DNA of 64,000 bases, taken from positions 496,001 through 560,000 of the forward strand of contig JANEZZ010000463.1 in assembly GCA_026122225.1 (NCBI GenBank), in the 5' to 3' direction. The notes beneath the pieces are model-generated. The model was not told the origin of the DNA. It did not search any database and saw only the letters and a program-made list of their open reading frames with translations. This stretch comes from Heloderma charlesbogerti. Taxonomy: Eukaryota > Chordata > Lepidosauria > Squamata > Helodermatidae. Below are positions 44,546 to 54,970 of the stretch, in pieces (position 1 is the first letter of the stretch; every line of letters begins with the position of its first letter). The position numbers were made by a program, and so were the translations under genes.

Positions 44546-44549
44546 TAGC

Positions 44550-44860
44550 TAATTAATAAATTTATATCCTGCTTTTTAATGTAAGTTCTCAAAACAGCTT
44601 ACAGGAATTATAAAATACAAGAACACACACAAAAATTAAATGTATACTGTAAAATCAGGAATACACAAGTTTCATAAAACACGTAGCAATATTTCAAACA
44701 GTTTTAGCTCCCAGCAGCCTACAGATCAAAAGCCAGATTAAAGAAAAGCATTTTTATGGCCTTCCTAAAAGGGGTCAGTTGAAACGGAGCTAGCTTATCT
44801 TGTGATGAGGGAATTCCACAAACCAAGAAGTAGCACCAAAACAATCCTATTTCTAGTGAT
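44550..44860 (-). mobile_element. Decayed L2-type LINE 3' end
   Basis: The plus strand has the reverse L2 3' UTR pattern: ATTTATATCCTGCTTTTTAA, CTCAAAACAGCTTACAGG, an A-rich run, then AAAGCATTTTTATGGCCTTCC and GGGAATTCCACAAACCAAG, which corresponds to the WNSLP region of the L2 C-terminus. Confidence 0.55.
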
Positions 44861-45132
44861 TGCTGGTTTTTAACTTAGAAGGTGCTGGTGCCTGTAGAAG
44901 GGTCCTGTCTTTCAATCTCAATTCAAAATCTAATTGCTTCTCACATGACATCTTCGTAAGCAGATGTTAGATTTAGCTGAGCACACATATCATGTCTGTT
45001 TTAGTGCATGTACAAGCATTGGGAAGGTGTGATTAGCAGTACATTTCCAGTGTGTCTACGCTCAGCAAAACAGACACACAAAAAATACATGCATGCCAAT
45101 TTCACAGGTTTTATTTCTCCTACTTGTATAGG

Positions 45133-45306
45133 AAAATCATCATCCTGATGATCACGTAGTGTTTGTTTTCTCTAATTATTAACCACCATATACTTTAAGT
45201 AAAATGGCTCAAGACAGTGCATGAGGAGTAGATTACTTAAAGTATATTGTGGTTAGTAATAAAATACAACTAACAAACACTAGTTGATGATCAGGATGAT
45301 GATTTA
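45133..45306. repeat. 174-bp palindrome, arms about 75 bp
   Basis: AAATCATCATCCTGATGATC pairs with GATGATCAGGATGATGATTT, AGTGTTTGTT with AACAAACACT, and TAACCACCATATACTTTAAG with CTTAAAGTATATTGTGGTTA. The arms are well matched. The outer part itself contains a smaller palindrome (ATCATC..GATGAT). It may be a foldback transposon; no family was recognised. Confidence 0.72.
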
Positions 45307-45327
45307 CTAAACCAAATTGTAAAATAA

Positions 45328-45462
45328 TTGTTGTTGTTCAGTCGTTCAGTCGTGTCCGACTCTTCGTGACCCCATGGACCATAGCACGCCAGGCCTTCCT
45401 GTCCTGCGCTCTCTCCCGGAGCGTGATCAAGTCCATATTCATAGCATCAGTGAACCTATCAG
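45328..45462 (-). mobile_element. RTE-BovB 3' end fragment
   Basis: It starts with (TTG)n and TTCAGTCGTTCAGTCGTG, then CCGACTCTTCGTGACCCC and CAGGCCTTCCTGTCC, identical in most places to the BovB copies at 51.2 and 61.8 kb read on the same strand, and breaks off after about 135 bp. A BovB-derived SINE with this tail is an alternative, but no tRNA-like head is present. Confidence 0.8.
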
Positions 45463-45469
45463 CTCTGGA

Positions 45470-47050
45470 AGAATCTCCTGTTCTGCTTCATATTTTTTTG
45501 TAGAGAAAGAAGCATGGAAGTGAGCATGACCAAACAATAAGTTATTCTAATACAAAAATGAATGCATGATCATCATGCCTTTTGAGTAATTATGCATCAT
45601 AACTTCGTAGTTCTTAGTTGGCGAACAGCAGGTCCTGTTCCCAAAGCTCAGATTATGACAGCAGGCTTCACCCAAGCCCAGTTGCCGTCTCATTGAAATT
45701 GTGTATGTCGACCCTTTCCTGCCGAATATTTCTGTTAACATCTCATAAGACACATTTCATTAGCTCTTTTGCCAAAACTCTCCTTTCCAACCTCCTTGTA
45801 ATATCTACCGATTTTGACTTTGTTTTCTCCAAACCTCTCCCCTGAGAAGTCATTGCACACACTGATATATGAAAAATTTATCATTTTTCTGCCTTCTCTG
45901 AGTTTTTGTTGGAGGAATGTGTCCTCCCCCCACCCCGCCTGTTTCTCTTTCCCCTCTGGAGACATACACTTCGCATTTCATTTATATTCTGTGCCTTTAA
46001 AGTCACACCTTCATTTTGTCATCTCTCTGCTTGTTTAGTCCTTTTCCATTCCTGGTTCCACCACCTCCTAATAAATTAAAGGCTTGGGGAAAAACAGCTC
46101 ACAAAATACCCCACCCCTCCTGAAACCATCTTTTAGCAAATTTTAATAAAAAATAATATCTCCACAGAATTATGTAAGTTGACTTTTCAAAATCATCTTA
46201 TTCTGTGGGTTTTTAGAATAATTTACTCTAAATAATAATTTAGGACACTATTGCAATTAGATAGACTTCTGTGTGTTTCACTTCTTAAGTGCTAGAGAGA
46301 TCTCTTCCCACCCACACCTGCATTGACTGCAGAAAGAAGAAACGCATTGACATTCTTTTCACCTTAGAAGGGTTTTGCAAGTATTAAAATATTTCAGCAA
46401 TGCTAGTGGGGAATGAGTAGGCTTCATCATTCAGCTTCACTAGTGGGAACTTTAAGACCAGAAGTTACTTTGGCAAGGTTATTAGCAGTGAATCCGTTGC
46501 AAAGCATGCATGAGTTCCAGATTCTCTCTAGTGGAAGGTGTGAATAAACATTTATCCTGACATCTTTGGGATTCAGCTTGTTCCTGAAATGTGTGGTGGT
46601 TATTTATTTATTTAGGGTTTTTTTCCTAAGCCTTTTACTTCGGGAAAAAGAAGTTAGAGAAGTGTGTTCAAGAGTTTGCTTTGTCTTATTTGCCTGCATT
46701 TCAGTCCTTGTGAATTATGTCATATCAGTTGGAGGCTGGACTTTGCCATGTACTCAGTTGAAAATATGGATGTTTAATTAGGGTTAATCCATTTTGCTCA
46801 CATGGTTGACTGTTTCTTGGTCAAACATTTCGTGAGGCCTGTATGAATTCACACACAAACATTCCGGAGTCAAAAAAGATTTTACACGTTGCTTTTGAAA
46901 TAGCTGAATTTGAATCAGCTGATCAGTTTAAACAACACCTCAGTAATACTCCTCTGCAAAACGATCCATCAGTATTGTAAAAGTTAAAACAGCAACCTGT
47001 TATAATGATGAAAAATTTCATTGTAGTCTGGAAAGTTATTTACTTGGTCT
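45470..47050. other. No recognised feature
   Basis: No supported exon or repeat. Several open frames under 80 codons occur on both strands without motifs. Confidence 0.4.
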
Positions 47051-47054
47051 GCCT

Positions 47055-47148
47055 GACAGTGCATGTCTGTTCAGACTCAGACCCATGGAGTTCAATGCGA
47101 CTTACTCCCACGCAATGTGTGTCTGTAGGACTGCAGTTTGCATTTATT
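47055..47148. repeat. Short palindromic repeat (CAATCCTAT family), decayed
   Basis: The centre AGTTCAATGCGACTTACTCC and the flanking GCATGTCTGTTCAGACTCAG and GTCTGTAGGACTGCAG match the family, but the ends have drifted. Confidence 0.5.
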
Positions 47149-47186
47149 TTCAGGAGCGCGCTACCTTTGCTGAGGTTACAACCAAT

Positions 47187-47494
47187 CGGGGTGCTGAACA
47201 TCTTTCAGCTCCAGAGTCGAATTGCTTTTCAGAGAATCTCTTGGGAGCCACATTCCAATGGTGGGCGGGGCTGAAGACCAAAGGGCAGGACCAAATACCA
47301 AAAATGCCAGCATATTTTAGCTTAAAACTCTTCCTGCCAGTAACTAAGCCATGGGAGAGGCATTGCAGCCTTTTAGAATGGGGAAAAAATATGCAAAAGC
47401 TGGGAAGCCACCAAATGATTGGTGGTCATGGGGGAAGGGGCATAGCCATCTGAGGAACCCCAGAAGGTTGGATTCGGCTCCTGGGTCGTAGTTC
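47187..47494. mobile_element. Non-autonomous hAT-like transposon (family A)
   Basis: It begins CGGGGTGCTGAACATC and ends AGTTCTGCAACCCTG. The flanks CAACCAAT and CAATAGAT match at only 5 of 8. The interior follows the 35.4-kb copy: CAATGGTGGGCGGGG, GCCAGCATATTTTAGC, AGTAACTAAGCC and TGATTGGTGGTCATGG. The open frames over it are chance. Confidence 0.75.
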
Positions 47495-47519
47495 TGCAAC
47501 CCTGCAATAGATGCTTTCT

Positions 47520-48035
47520 AACATTTTAGATGGGAAGTATCAACATTTGCTTTTCAGTTCACATGGTTTTAACTGTGGGGAGAAGGCAGTTGAAGACCTC
47601 CCCTATTGTACTGTTGCAGTGTAGGCCCCAAGAATGTATAGAATTGGTTTCTCTTAACAGTTAGTGAAAGATCTTGAATCCTGGTCAACTGAACAGACAA
47701 TAGAATTCCTCTTGGTTAATGAAAATAAGGAGATTTTTAGAAGTGTTGTGACCTCTGCTTTGGTGGCAACAAAGCAAGAGCAAAGGCGTTTTGATTTACA
47801 TGTGTGTTGTAAATTGGATTCTTGCTTTTGACCGTTACCTGAATTATGAGTGACTGACCACTGTATTTTTAGGCTGTCAGTGATATTCTTGTTCCATGGT
47901 GGTTTAGATCTACCTAATGGTTTCCAGTTGCTTCATTGACTTGCTATCTTTTTGTTATGGCTAATACTGGAAACAAATAAATTATACCATTACTACTACT
48001 GCTACACCTATGGAGTGCTTGGTATACTTGTCTAT
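47520..48035. other. No recognised feature
   Basis: Left flank of the full-length BovB. No repeat or exon recognised. Confidence 0.4.
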
Positions 48036-51000
48036 ATACTTTTCCTTCCCCTTCATGGATCACTGCCTTGTTGTGGCGAAGGGGCTGGCGTAACTCAGTG
48101 AAGCCATAAGCTATGCCGTGCAGGGCCACCCAAGACGGACAGGTCATGGCAGAGAGTTCTGACAAAATGTGGTCCACTGGAGAAGGAAATGGCAACCTAC
48201 TCCAGTATTCTTGCCAAGAAAACCCCATGGAACGTATCACAAGGCTAAAAGAGATGACGCCGGAAGATGAGTCCCTCAGGTCAGAAGGTGTCCAATATAC
48301 TACTGGGGAAGAGCAGAGGGTATTTCCAAGTAGCGCCAGAAAGAGTGAAGCGGCTGGGCCAAAGCCGAAAGGACACTCAGCTGTGGATGTGTCTGGTGGT
48401 GAAAAGAAAGTCCGATGCTGTAAAGAACAATATTGTTTAGGAACCTGGAATGTCAGATGAATGAATCAAGGTAAGCTGGAGGTGGTCAAACATGAGATGG
48501 CAAGATTGAACATCGACATCTTGGGAATCAGCGAGCTAAAATGGACAGGCATGGGTGAATTTAATTCAGGTGACCATTATGTCTACTACTGTGGGCAAGA
48601 ATCCCTTAGAAGAAATGGAGTAGCACTCATAGTCAACAAAAGGGTGGGAAAAGCAGTACTGGGGTACAATCTCAAAAATGATAGAATGATCTCAGTACAA
48701 ATCCAAGGCAAACTATTCAACATCACAGTAATTCAAGTCTATGCCCCAACCACTGAGGCCGAAAAAGCTGAGGTTGATCGGTTCTGCGAAGACCTACAAC
48801 ACCTTCTAGAACTAACACCAAAAAAAGATGTCCTCTTCATCATAGGGGATTGGAATGCTAAAGTAGGAAGTCAAGAAATCACCAGGATAACAGGCAAGCA
48901 TGGCCTTGGTGTACAAAATGAAGCAGGACAAAGGCTAAGAGAGTTTTGCCAAGAGAACACGCTGATCATAGCAAACACTCTTCTCCAACAGCATAAGAGG
49001 CGACTCTACACATGAACTTCACCAGATGGTCAATATCGAAATCAGGTTGATTATGTCCTTTGCAGCCAAAGATGGAGAAGCTCTATACAGTCAGTAAAAA
49101 CAAGACCTGGAGCTGACTGTGGCTCAGATCATGCGCTTCTTGTTGCAAAATTTCGGCTGAAATTGAAGAACGTAGGGAAAACCACTAAACCATTCAGGTA
49201 TGACCTAAATCATATCCCTTATGAATATACAGTGGAGGTGAGAAATAGATTTAAGGGATTAGACCTGATAGACAGAGTGCCTGAGGAACTATGGACGGAG
49301 GTCCGTAACATTGTTCAGGAGGCAGCAACTGAATCCATCCCAAAGACAAAGAAATGCGAGAAAGCAGAGTGGCTGTCTGATGAGGCTTTACAAGTAGCTG
49401 AGGAAAGAAGGGAAGCGAAAAGCAAGGGAGAAAGGGGAAGATATACCCAACTGAATGCAGATTTCCAGAGAATAGCAAGGAGAGACAAGAAGGCCTTCTT
49501 AAATGATCAATGCAAAGAAATCGAGGAAAACAATAGAATGGGAAAGACTAGAGTTCTCTTCAAGAAAATCGGAGATCTCAAGGGAACGTTTTGTGCAAAG
49601 ATGGGCATGATAAAGGACAAAGAAGGCAGGGACCTAACAGAAGCAGATGAGATTAAGAAGAGGTGGCAAGAATACACAGAAGAACTATACAGGAAAGATC
49701 TGAATGTCCCTGATAGCCACGATAGTGCGGTCACTGAACTTGAGCCGGACATCCTCGAGAGTGAAGTCAAGTGGGCCTTAGGAAGCATTACTAATAACAA
49801 AGCTAGTGGAGATGACAGTATTCCACCTGAGCTATTTAAGATCCTAAAAGATGATGCTGTTAAAGTGCAGCACTCTATATGCCAACAAATTTGTAACAGT
49901 CAACAATGGCCACAAGACTGGAAAAGGTCAGTTTACATTCCAATTCCAAAGAAGGGCAACGCCAAAGAGTGTTCAGACTACCATACAATTGCGCTCATTT
50001 CACATGCCAGCAAGGTGATGCTCAAAATCCTACAAGCTAGGCTTCAGCAGTATGCGAACCAAGAACTACCGGAAGTACCAGCTGGGTTTCGAAGAGGCAG
50101 AGGAACTAGAGATCAAATCGCCAACATTCACTGGATCATGGAGAAAGCAAGAGAATTCCAGAAAAACATCTATTTCTGCTTCATTGACTATGCTAAAGCC
50201 TGTGATTGTGTGGATCACAACAAACTGTGGCAAATTCTTAAAGAGATGGGAGTACCAGACCACCTTACCTGTCTCCTGAGAAACCTGTACGAGGGTCAAG
50301 AAGCAACAGTAAGAACCGGACATGGAACAACCGAGTGGTTCAAAATTGGGAAAGGAGTATGACAAGGCTGTATATTGTCGCCCTGCTTATTTAACTTATA
50401 TGCAGAGTACATCATGAGAAATGCCGGGTTGGATGAATCAGAGGTCGGAATTAAGATTGCTGGGAGAATTATCAACAACCTCAGATACGCAGACGATACC
50501 ACCCTAATGGCAGAAAGCGAAGAGGATCTCAAGAGCCTCTTGTTGAGGGTGAAAGTGGGGAGTGCAAAAGCTGTTTTGAAACTCAACATTACAAAAACGA
50601 AGATCATGGCATCTGGCCCTATCACTTTCTGGCATATAGAAGGGGAAGAAATGGAAGCAGTGACAGATTTTACTTTCTTGGGCTCCAAGATCACCGCAGA
50701 CGGTGACTGTAGCCATGAAATTAAAAGACGCTTGCTCCTTGGGAGGAAAGCTATGGCAAACCTAGACAGCATAGTAAGAAGCAGAGACATCACCTTGCCG
50801 ACAAAGGTTCGTATAATCAAAGCTATGGTTTTCCCAGTAGTAATGTATGGCTGTGAGAGCTGGACTATAAGGAAGGCTGAGCGCTGAAGAATTGATGCTT
50901 TCGAACTGTGGTGCTGGAGAAGACTCTTACGAGTCTCCTGGACTGCAAGGAGGCAAAAGGAGAAGGGGACGGCAGAGGATGAGATAGCTAGATAGCATCA

Positions 51001-51132
51001 CCGATGCAATGAATATGAACTTGAGCACACTCTGGGAGAGAGCGGAGGACAGGAAGGCCTGGCGTGCTATGGTCCATGGGGTCACGAAGAGTCGGACATG
51101 ACTGAATGACTGAACAACGAATACTTTTCCTT
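48036..51132 (+). mobile_element. RTE-BovB LINE, copy 3, full length with 12-bp target duplication
   Basis: The element is 48048-51120 and is flanked by exact copies of ATACTTTTCCTT (48036-48047 and 51121-51132), so it is a complete insertion. The 5' region holds the BovB phrase GGAGAAGGAAATGGCAACC. The protein frame begins in the 115-codon frame at 48113-48460, which ends LGTWNVR, the first endonuclease motif. A TGA (48458-48460) then separates it from MNQGKLEVVKHE. The endonuclease continues with GISELKW, QVYAPT and GDWNAKVG to a stop after RRLYT (49013). RT follows, with FIDYAKACD where other copies have FIDYAKAFD, another TGA after KIGKGV (50360), YADD, and the TGA after KAER (50885). About 143 bp are missing between 50953 and 50955 relative to copy 1. 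The copy cannot make working protein. Confidence 0.92.
49163..50362 (+). pseudogene. BovB ORF2 middle part (linker and RT N-terminal half)
   Basis: This 399-codon stretch spans the end of the endonuclease linker through RT motifs 0-3: IPIPKKGNAKECSDYHTIAL, AGFRRGRGTRDQI and IDYAKACDCVDHNKLW. It ends at a stop where other copies read GVRQGC. The catalytic aspartate is kept, but the following F is changed to C. It is part of the full-length copy above and is not a separate gene. Confidence 0.85.
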
Positions 51133-51212
51133 GCCTATCAACTCTTGTTTTTATGTATTTGTATCACTGCCCTCTACTGGATGGAATCAAAGCTTTTTGG
51201 TCTTGCAATCAT

Positions 51213-54028
51213 GTTGTTGTTGTTGTTCAGTCGTTCAGTCGTGTCCGACTCTTCGTGACCCCATGGACCATAGCACGCCAGGCCTTCCTGTCCTGCGCTC
51301 TCTCCTGGAGCGTGCTCAAGTTCATACTCATTGCATCCGTGATGCTATCTAGCCATCTCATCCTCTGCCGTCCCCTTCTCCTTTTGCCTTCAGTCTTTCC
51401 CAGCATCAGGGTCTTTTCCAGAGAGTTTTCTCTTCGCATTAGGTGGCCAAAATATTGGAGCTTCAGCTTCAGTATCTGTCCTTCCAATGAGCACTCAGGG
51501 TTGATTTCCTTTAGGATGGACTGATTTGACCTCCTTGCAGTCCAGGGGACGCGTAAGAGTCTTCTCCAGCACCACAGTTCGAAAGCATCAATTCTTCGGC
51601 GCTCAGCCTTCCTTATAGTCCAGCTCTCACAGCCATACATTACTACTGGGAAAACCATAGCTTTGATTAGACGGACCTTTGTCGGCAAGGTGATGTCTCT
51701 GCTTCTTACTATGCTGTCTAGGTTTGCCATAGCTTTCCTCCCAAGGAGCAAGCGTCTTTTAATTTCATGGCTACAGTCACCGTCTGCGGTGATCTTGGAG
51801 CCCAAGAAAGTAAAATCTGTCACTGCTTCCATTTCTTCCCCTTCTATATGCCAGGAAGTGATAGGGCCAGATGCCATGATCTTCGTTTTTTTAATGTTGA
51901 GTTTCAAACCAGCTTTTGCACTCTCCTCTTTCACCCTCAACAAGAGGCTCTTGAGATCCTCTTCGCTTTCTGCCATTAGGGTGGTATCGTCTGCATATCG
52001 GAGGTTGTTGATAATTCTCCCGGCAATCTTAATTCCGACCTGTGATTCATCCAACCCGGCATTTCTCATGATGTACTCTGCATATAAGTTAAATAAGCAG
52101 GGTGACAATATGCAGCCTTGTCGTACTCCTTTCCCAATTTTGAACCAATCGGTTGTTCCATGTCTGGTTCTTACTGTTGCTTCTTGACCCTCGTACAGGT
52201 TTCTCAGGAGACAGGTAAGGTGGTCTGGTACTCCCATCACTTTAAGAATTTGCCACAGTTTGTTGTGATCCACACAATCAAAGGCTTTAGCGTAGTCAAT
52301 GAAGCAGAAATAGACGTTTTTCTGGAATTCTCTTGCTTTCTCCATGATGCAGCGAATGTTGGCGATTTGATCTCTAGTTCCTCTGCCTCTTCTAAACCCA
52401 GCTTGTACTTCCGGTAGTTCTCGGTTCGCATACTGCTGAAGCCTAGCTTGTAGGATTTTGAGCATCACCTTGCTGGCATGTGAAATGAGCGCAATTGTGC
52501 GGTAGTTTGAACACTCTTTGGCGTTGCCCTTCTTTGGAATTGGAATGTAAACTGACCTTTTCCAGTCTTGTGGCCACTGTTGAGTGTTCCAGATTTGTTG
52601 GCATATTGAATGCAGCACTTTAACAGCATCATCTTTTAGGATTTTAAATAGCTCGGCTGGAATACTGTCATCTCCGCTAGCTTTGTTGTTACTAATGCTT
52701 CCTAAGGCCCACTTGACTTCACTCTCGAGGATGTCCGGCTCAAGTTCAGTGACCGCACTATCATGGCTATCAGGGACATTCAGATCTTTCCTGTATAGTT
52801 CTTCTGTGTATTCTTGCCACCTCTTCTTAATCTCATCTGCTTCTGTTAGGTCCCTGCCTTCTTTGTCCTTTATCATGCCCGTCTTTGCACAAAACGTTCC
52901 CTTGAGATCTCCGATTTTCTTGAAGAGATCTCTAGTCTTTCCCATTCTGTTGTTTTCCTCGATTTCTTTGCATTGTTCATTTAAGAAGGCCTTCTTGTCT
53001 CTCCTTGCTATTCTCTGGAACTCTGCATTCAGTTGGATATATCTTCCCCTTTCTCCCTTGCTTTTTGCTTCCCTTCTTTCCTCAGCTACTTGTAAAGCCT
53101 CCTCAGACAGCCACTTGGCTTTCTTGCATTTCTTTTTCTTTGGGACGGATTTCGTTGCTGCCTCCTGAACAATGTTACGGACCTCCGTCCATAGTTCCTC
53201 AGGCGCTCTGTCTATCAGGTCTAATCCCTGAAATCTATTCCTCACCTCCACTGTATATTCATCAGGGATATGATTTAGGTCATACCTGAACGGTTTAGCG
53301 GTTTTCCCGACGTTCTTCAATTTAAGCCGAAATTTTGCAAGAAGCAGCTCATGATCTGAGCCACAGTCAGCTCCAGGTCTTGTTTTTACTGACTGTATGG
53401 AGCTTCTCCATCTTTGGCTGCAAAGGACATAATCAATCTGATTTCGATATTGACCATCTGGTGACGTCCATGTGTAGAGTCGCCTCTTGTGCTGTTGGAA
53501 AAGAGTGTTTGCTATGATCAGCATGTTCTCTTGGCAAAACTCTATTAGCTTTTGTCCTGCTTCATTTTGTACACCAAGGCCATGCCTGCCTGTTATCCCG
53601 GTGATTTCTTGACTTCCTACTTTAGCATTCCAATCCCCTATGATGAAGAGGACATCTTTTTTTGGTGTTAGTTCTAGAAGGTGTTGTAGGTCTTCATAGA
53701 ACCGATCAACCTCAGCTTCTTCGGCCTCAGTGGTTGGGGCATAGACTTGAATTACTGTGATGTTGAATGGTTTGCCTTGGATTCGTACTGAGATCATTCT
53801 ATCATTTTTAAGATTGTACCCCAGTACTGCTTTTCCCACCCTTTTGTTGACTATGAGTGCTACTCCATTTCTTCTAAGGGATTCTTGCCCACAATAGTAG
53901 ATATGATGGTCACCTGAATTAAATTCGCCCATGCCTGTCCATTTGAGTTCGCTGATTCCCAAGATGTCGATGTTCAATCTTGCCCTCTCATGTTTGACCA
54001 CCTCCAACTTACCTTGATTCATTGATCA
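51213..54028 (-). mobile_element. RTE-BovB LINE, copy 4, near full coding length, 5'-truncated
   Basis: This minus-strand copy has its 3' end at the left, with (TTG)n at 51213-51226 and TTCAGTCGTTCAG. Its 5' end is at about 54028, just after the codons for the GTWNVRS part of the endonuclease are lost. It faces copy 3 tail to tail with only about 90 bp of unrelated DNA between. It belongs with copies 1 and 5 by its residues EESAKAGLKLNIKK and by having CGA rather than TGA after KAER. The flanking duplication is unclear. Confidence 0.92.
51227..54022 (-). CDS. BovB ORF2 endonuclease-reverse transcriptase, 931-codon open frame
   Basis: One frame without stops encodes almost the whole BovB polyprotein. 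The APE-type endonuclease shows ISELKW (catalytic E25), QVYAPT (92-97), GDWNAKVG (D130, N132) and GSDHELLL (221-228). The linker is followed by reverse transcriptase with IPIPKKGN (493-500), AGFRRGRG (541-548), FIDYAKAFD (574-582), GVRQGCILSP (632-641) and YADD (676-679). A basic C-terminus ends VTKSRTRLND. The endonuclease would nick target DNA and RT would prime on it. The first methionine is internal: full-length elements read TWNVRSMNQGK, so the N-terminal endonuclease strand with its conserved N is missing. The protein would therefore be deficient in nicking although RT looks intact. Expression is unknown because the 5' UTR promoter is gone. Confidence 0.9.
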   Translation of the reverse strand: MNQGKLEVVKHERARLNIDILGISELKWTGMGEFNSGDHHIYYCGQESLRRNGVALIVNKRVGKAVLGYNLKNDRMISVRIQGKPFNITVIQVYAPTTEAEEAEVDRFYEDLQHLLELTPKKDVLFIIGDWNAKVGSQEITGITGRHGLGVQNEAGQKLIEFCQENMLIIANTLFQQHKRRLYTWTSPDGQYRNQIDYVLCSQRWRSSIQSVKTRPGADCGSDHELLLAKFRLKLKNVGKTAKPFRYDLNHIPDEYTVEVRNRFQGLDLIDRAPEELWTEVRNIVQEAATKSVPKKKKCKKAKWLSEEALQVAEERREAKSKGERGRYIQLNAEFQRIARRDKKAFLNEQCKEIEENNRMGKTRDLFKKIGDLKGTFCAKTGMIKDKEGRDLTEADEIKKRWQEYTEELYRKDLNVPDSHDSAVTELEPDILESEVKWALGSISNNKASGDDSIPAELFKILKDDAVKVLHSICQQIWNTQQWPQDWKRSVYIPIPKKGNAKECSNYRTIALISHASKVMLKILQARLQQYANRELPEVQAGFRRGRGTRDQIANIRCIMEKAREFQKNVYFCFIDYAKAFDCVDHNKLWQILKVMGVPDHLTCLLRNLYEGQEATVRTRHGTTDWFKIGKGVRQGCILSPCLFNLYAEYIMRNAGLDESQVGIKIAGRIINNLRYADDTTLMAESEEDLKSLLLRVKEESAKAGLKLNIKKTKIMASGPITSWHIEGEEMEAVTDFTFLGSKITADGDCSHEIKRRLLLGRKAMANLDSIVRSRDITLPTKVRLIKAMVFPVVMYGCESWTIRKAERRRIDAFELWCWRRLLRVPWTARRSNQSILKEINPECSLEGQILKLKLQYFGHLMRRENSLEKTLMLGKTEGKRRRGRQRMRWLDSITDAMSMNLSTLQERAQDRKAWRAMVHGVTKSRTRLND

Positions 54029-54029
54029 T

Positions 54030-54965
54030 AGGCTTTTATACTAATGGGCACCAGCAAAATGGTTCTGATGAAGGTAGTAATCTAGTAGAAATCCTATTAG
54101 TCTAGTAATTGGAAGTGATCATTTCATATTGTCTTACCCCTATATCCTCATTAGATATTCTTTTTCACTGGTATATATTTACAACCATAGAACGTTATAT
54201 GTATTGCACTCATATAGTACAATTCAGGAGCAACAAGGGACCACAAAGCTAAATGAACATTAAGACTTCTGGATACATATAATTAAAATGAACCCCCCCC
54301 CCCACACACACAGTACATCTGTTTAGTTGAGAATTTTGAGCAACAGGTTTTTTTTTAAACTCTTCTTTATTTGTCCTTGCAAAACCATTTGTTTTGGCTA
54401 TATCTACAGCCTGAAAATTGTTAATGGAAACTCTGACAACTTAAGGAAACAAATGGGAAAAAACAGCCATCAGCTGGTTTGATCTAACATCACCCAAGGA
54501 TACTTCCCCTTTCTTTTCTTCCTCATGCCCCCCATCTGCCCCTAAATTCTAACCCTTTGGATTAGATTTTGGGGGCGGCTGGGGGTCTGCAGAAGGGAGT
54601 GGGAATCCATTCCCCTAACAGTATCCATTCTGTTGGTGAACGGACACCCTTGGATTTCACCCAATACCTTTAAAATGAAGATAAAGTAGTAAAGTGAAAT
54701 GGCTTTGAGAATGAAAGAAACAAAACTAGAGAAGCAATTATTCCTACTGAACCAATTTCTGTTGGAGGAGGCATGTCGGCTCTTGAATGCTATAGGTCTC
54801 TTGATTTCTATAGGGCTTGAAACTTCCACATAATCTCAAAGAGAAGTTGGCCTCACAGCAGAGTGTAAAGGACAATATTCAAGCTATTTCTGGGCCAAAA
54901 GCTTTCTCTCCCCCGCCCCCAGTTGTCAGCTAATGTGTTCTTCTAATTGCCCTCATCAGTCAAGC
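54030..54965. other. No recognised feature; C/CA run
   Basis: A C run followed by (CA)n lies at 54293-54312. Nothing else was recognised. Confidence 0.4.
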
Positions 54966-54970
54966 TCCCT

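Noticed and set aside
45328..45462. BovB-derived SINE (Sauria or Bov-tA type)
   Set aside because: Only the BovB 3' coding end is seen, with no tRNA-like head, so a truncated BovB is simpler.
52584..53168. 194-codon plus-strand open frame
   Set aside because: Antisense shadow of the 931-codon BovB frame; no independent motif.
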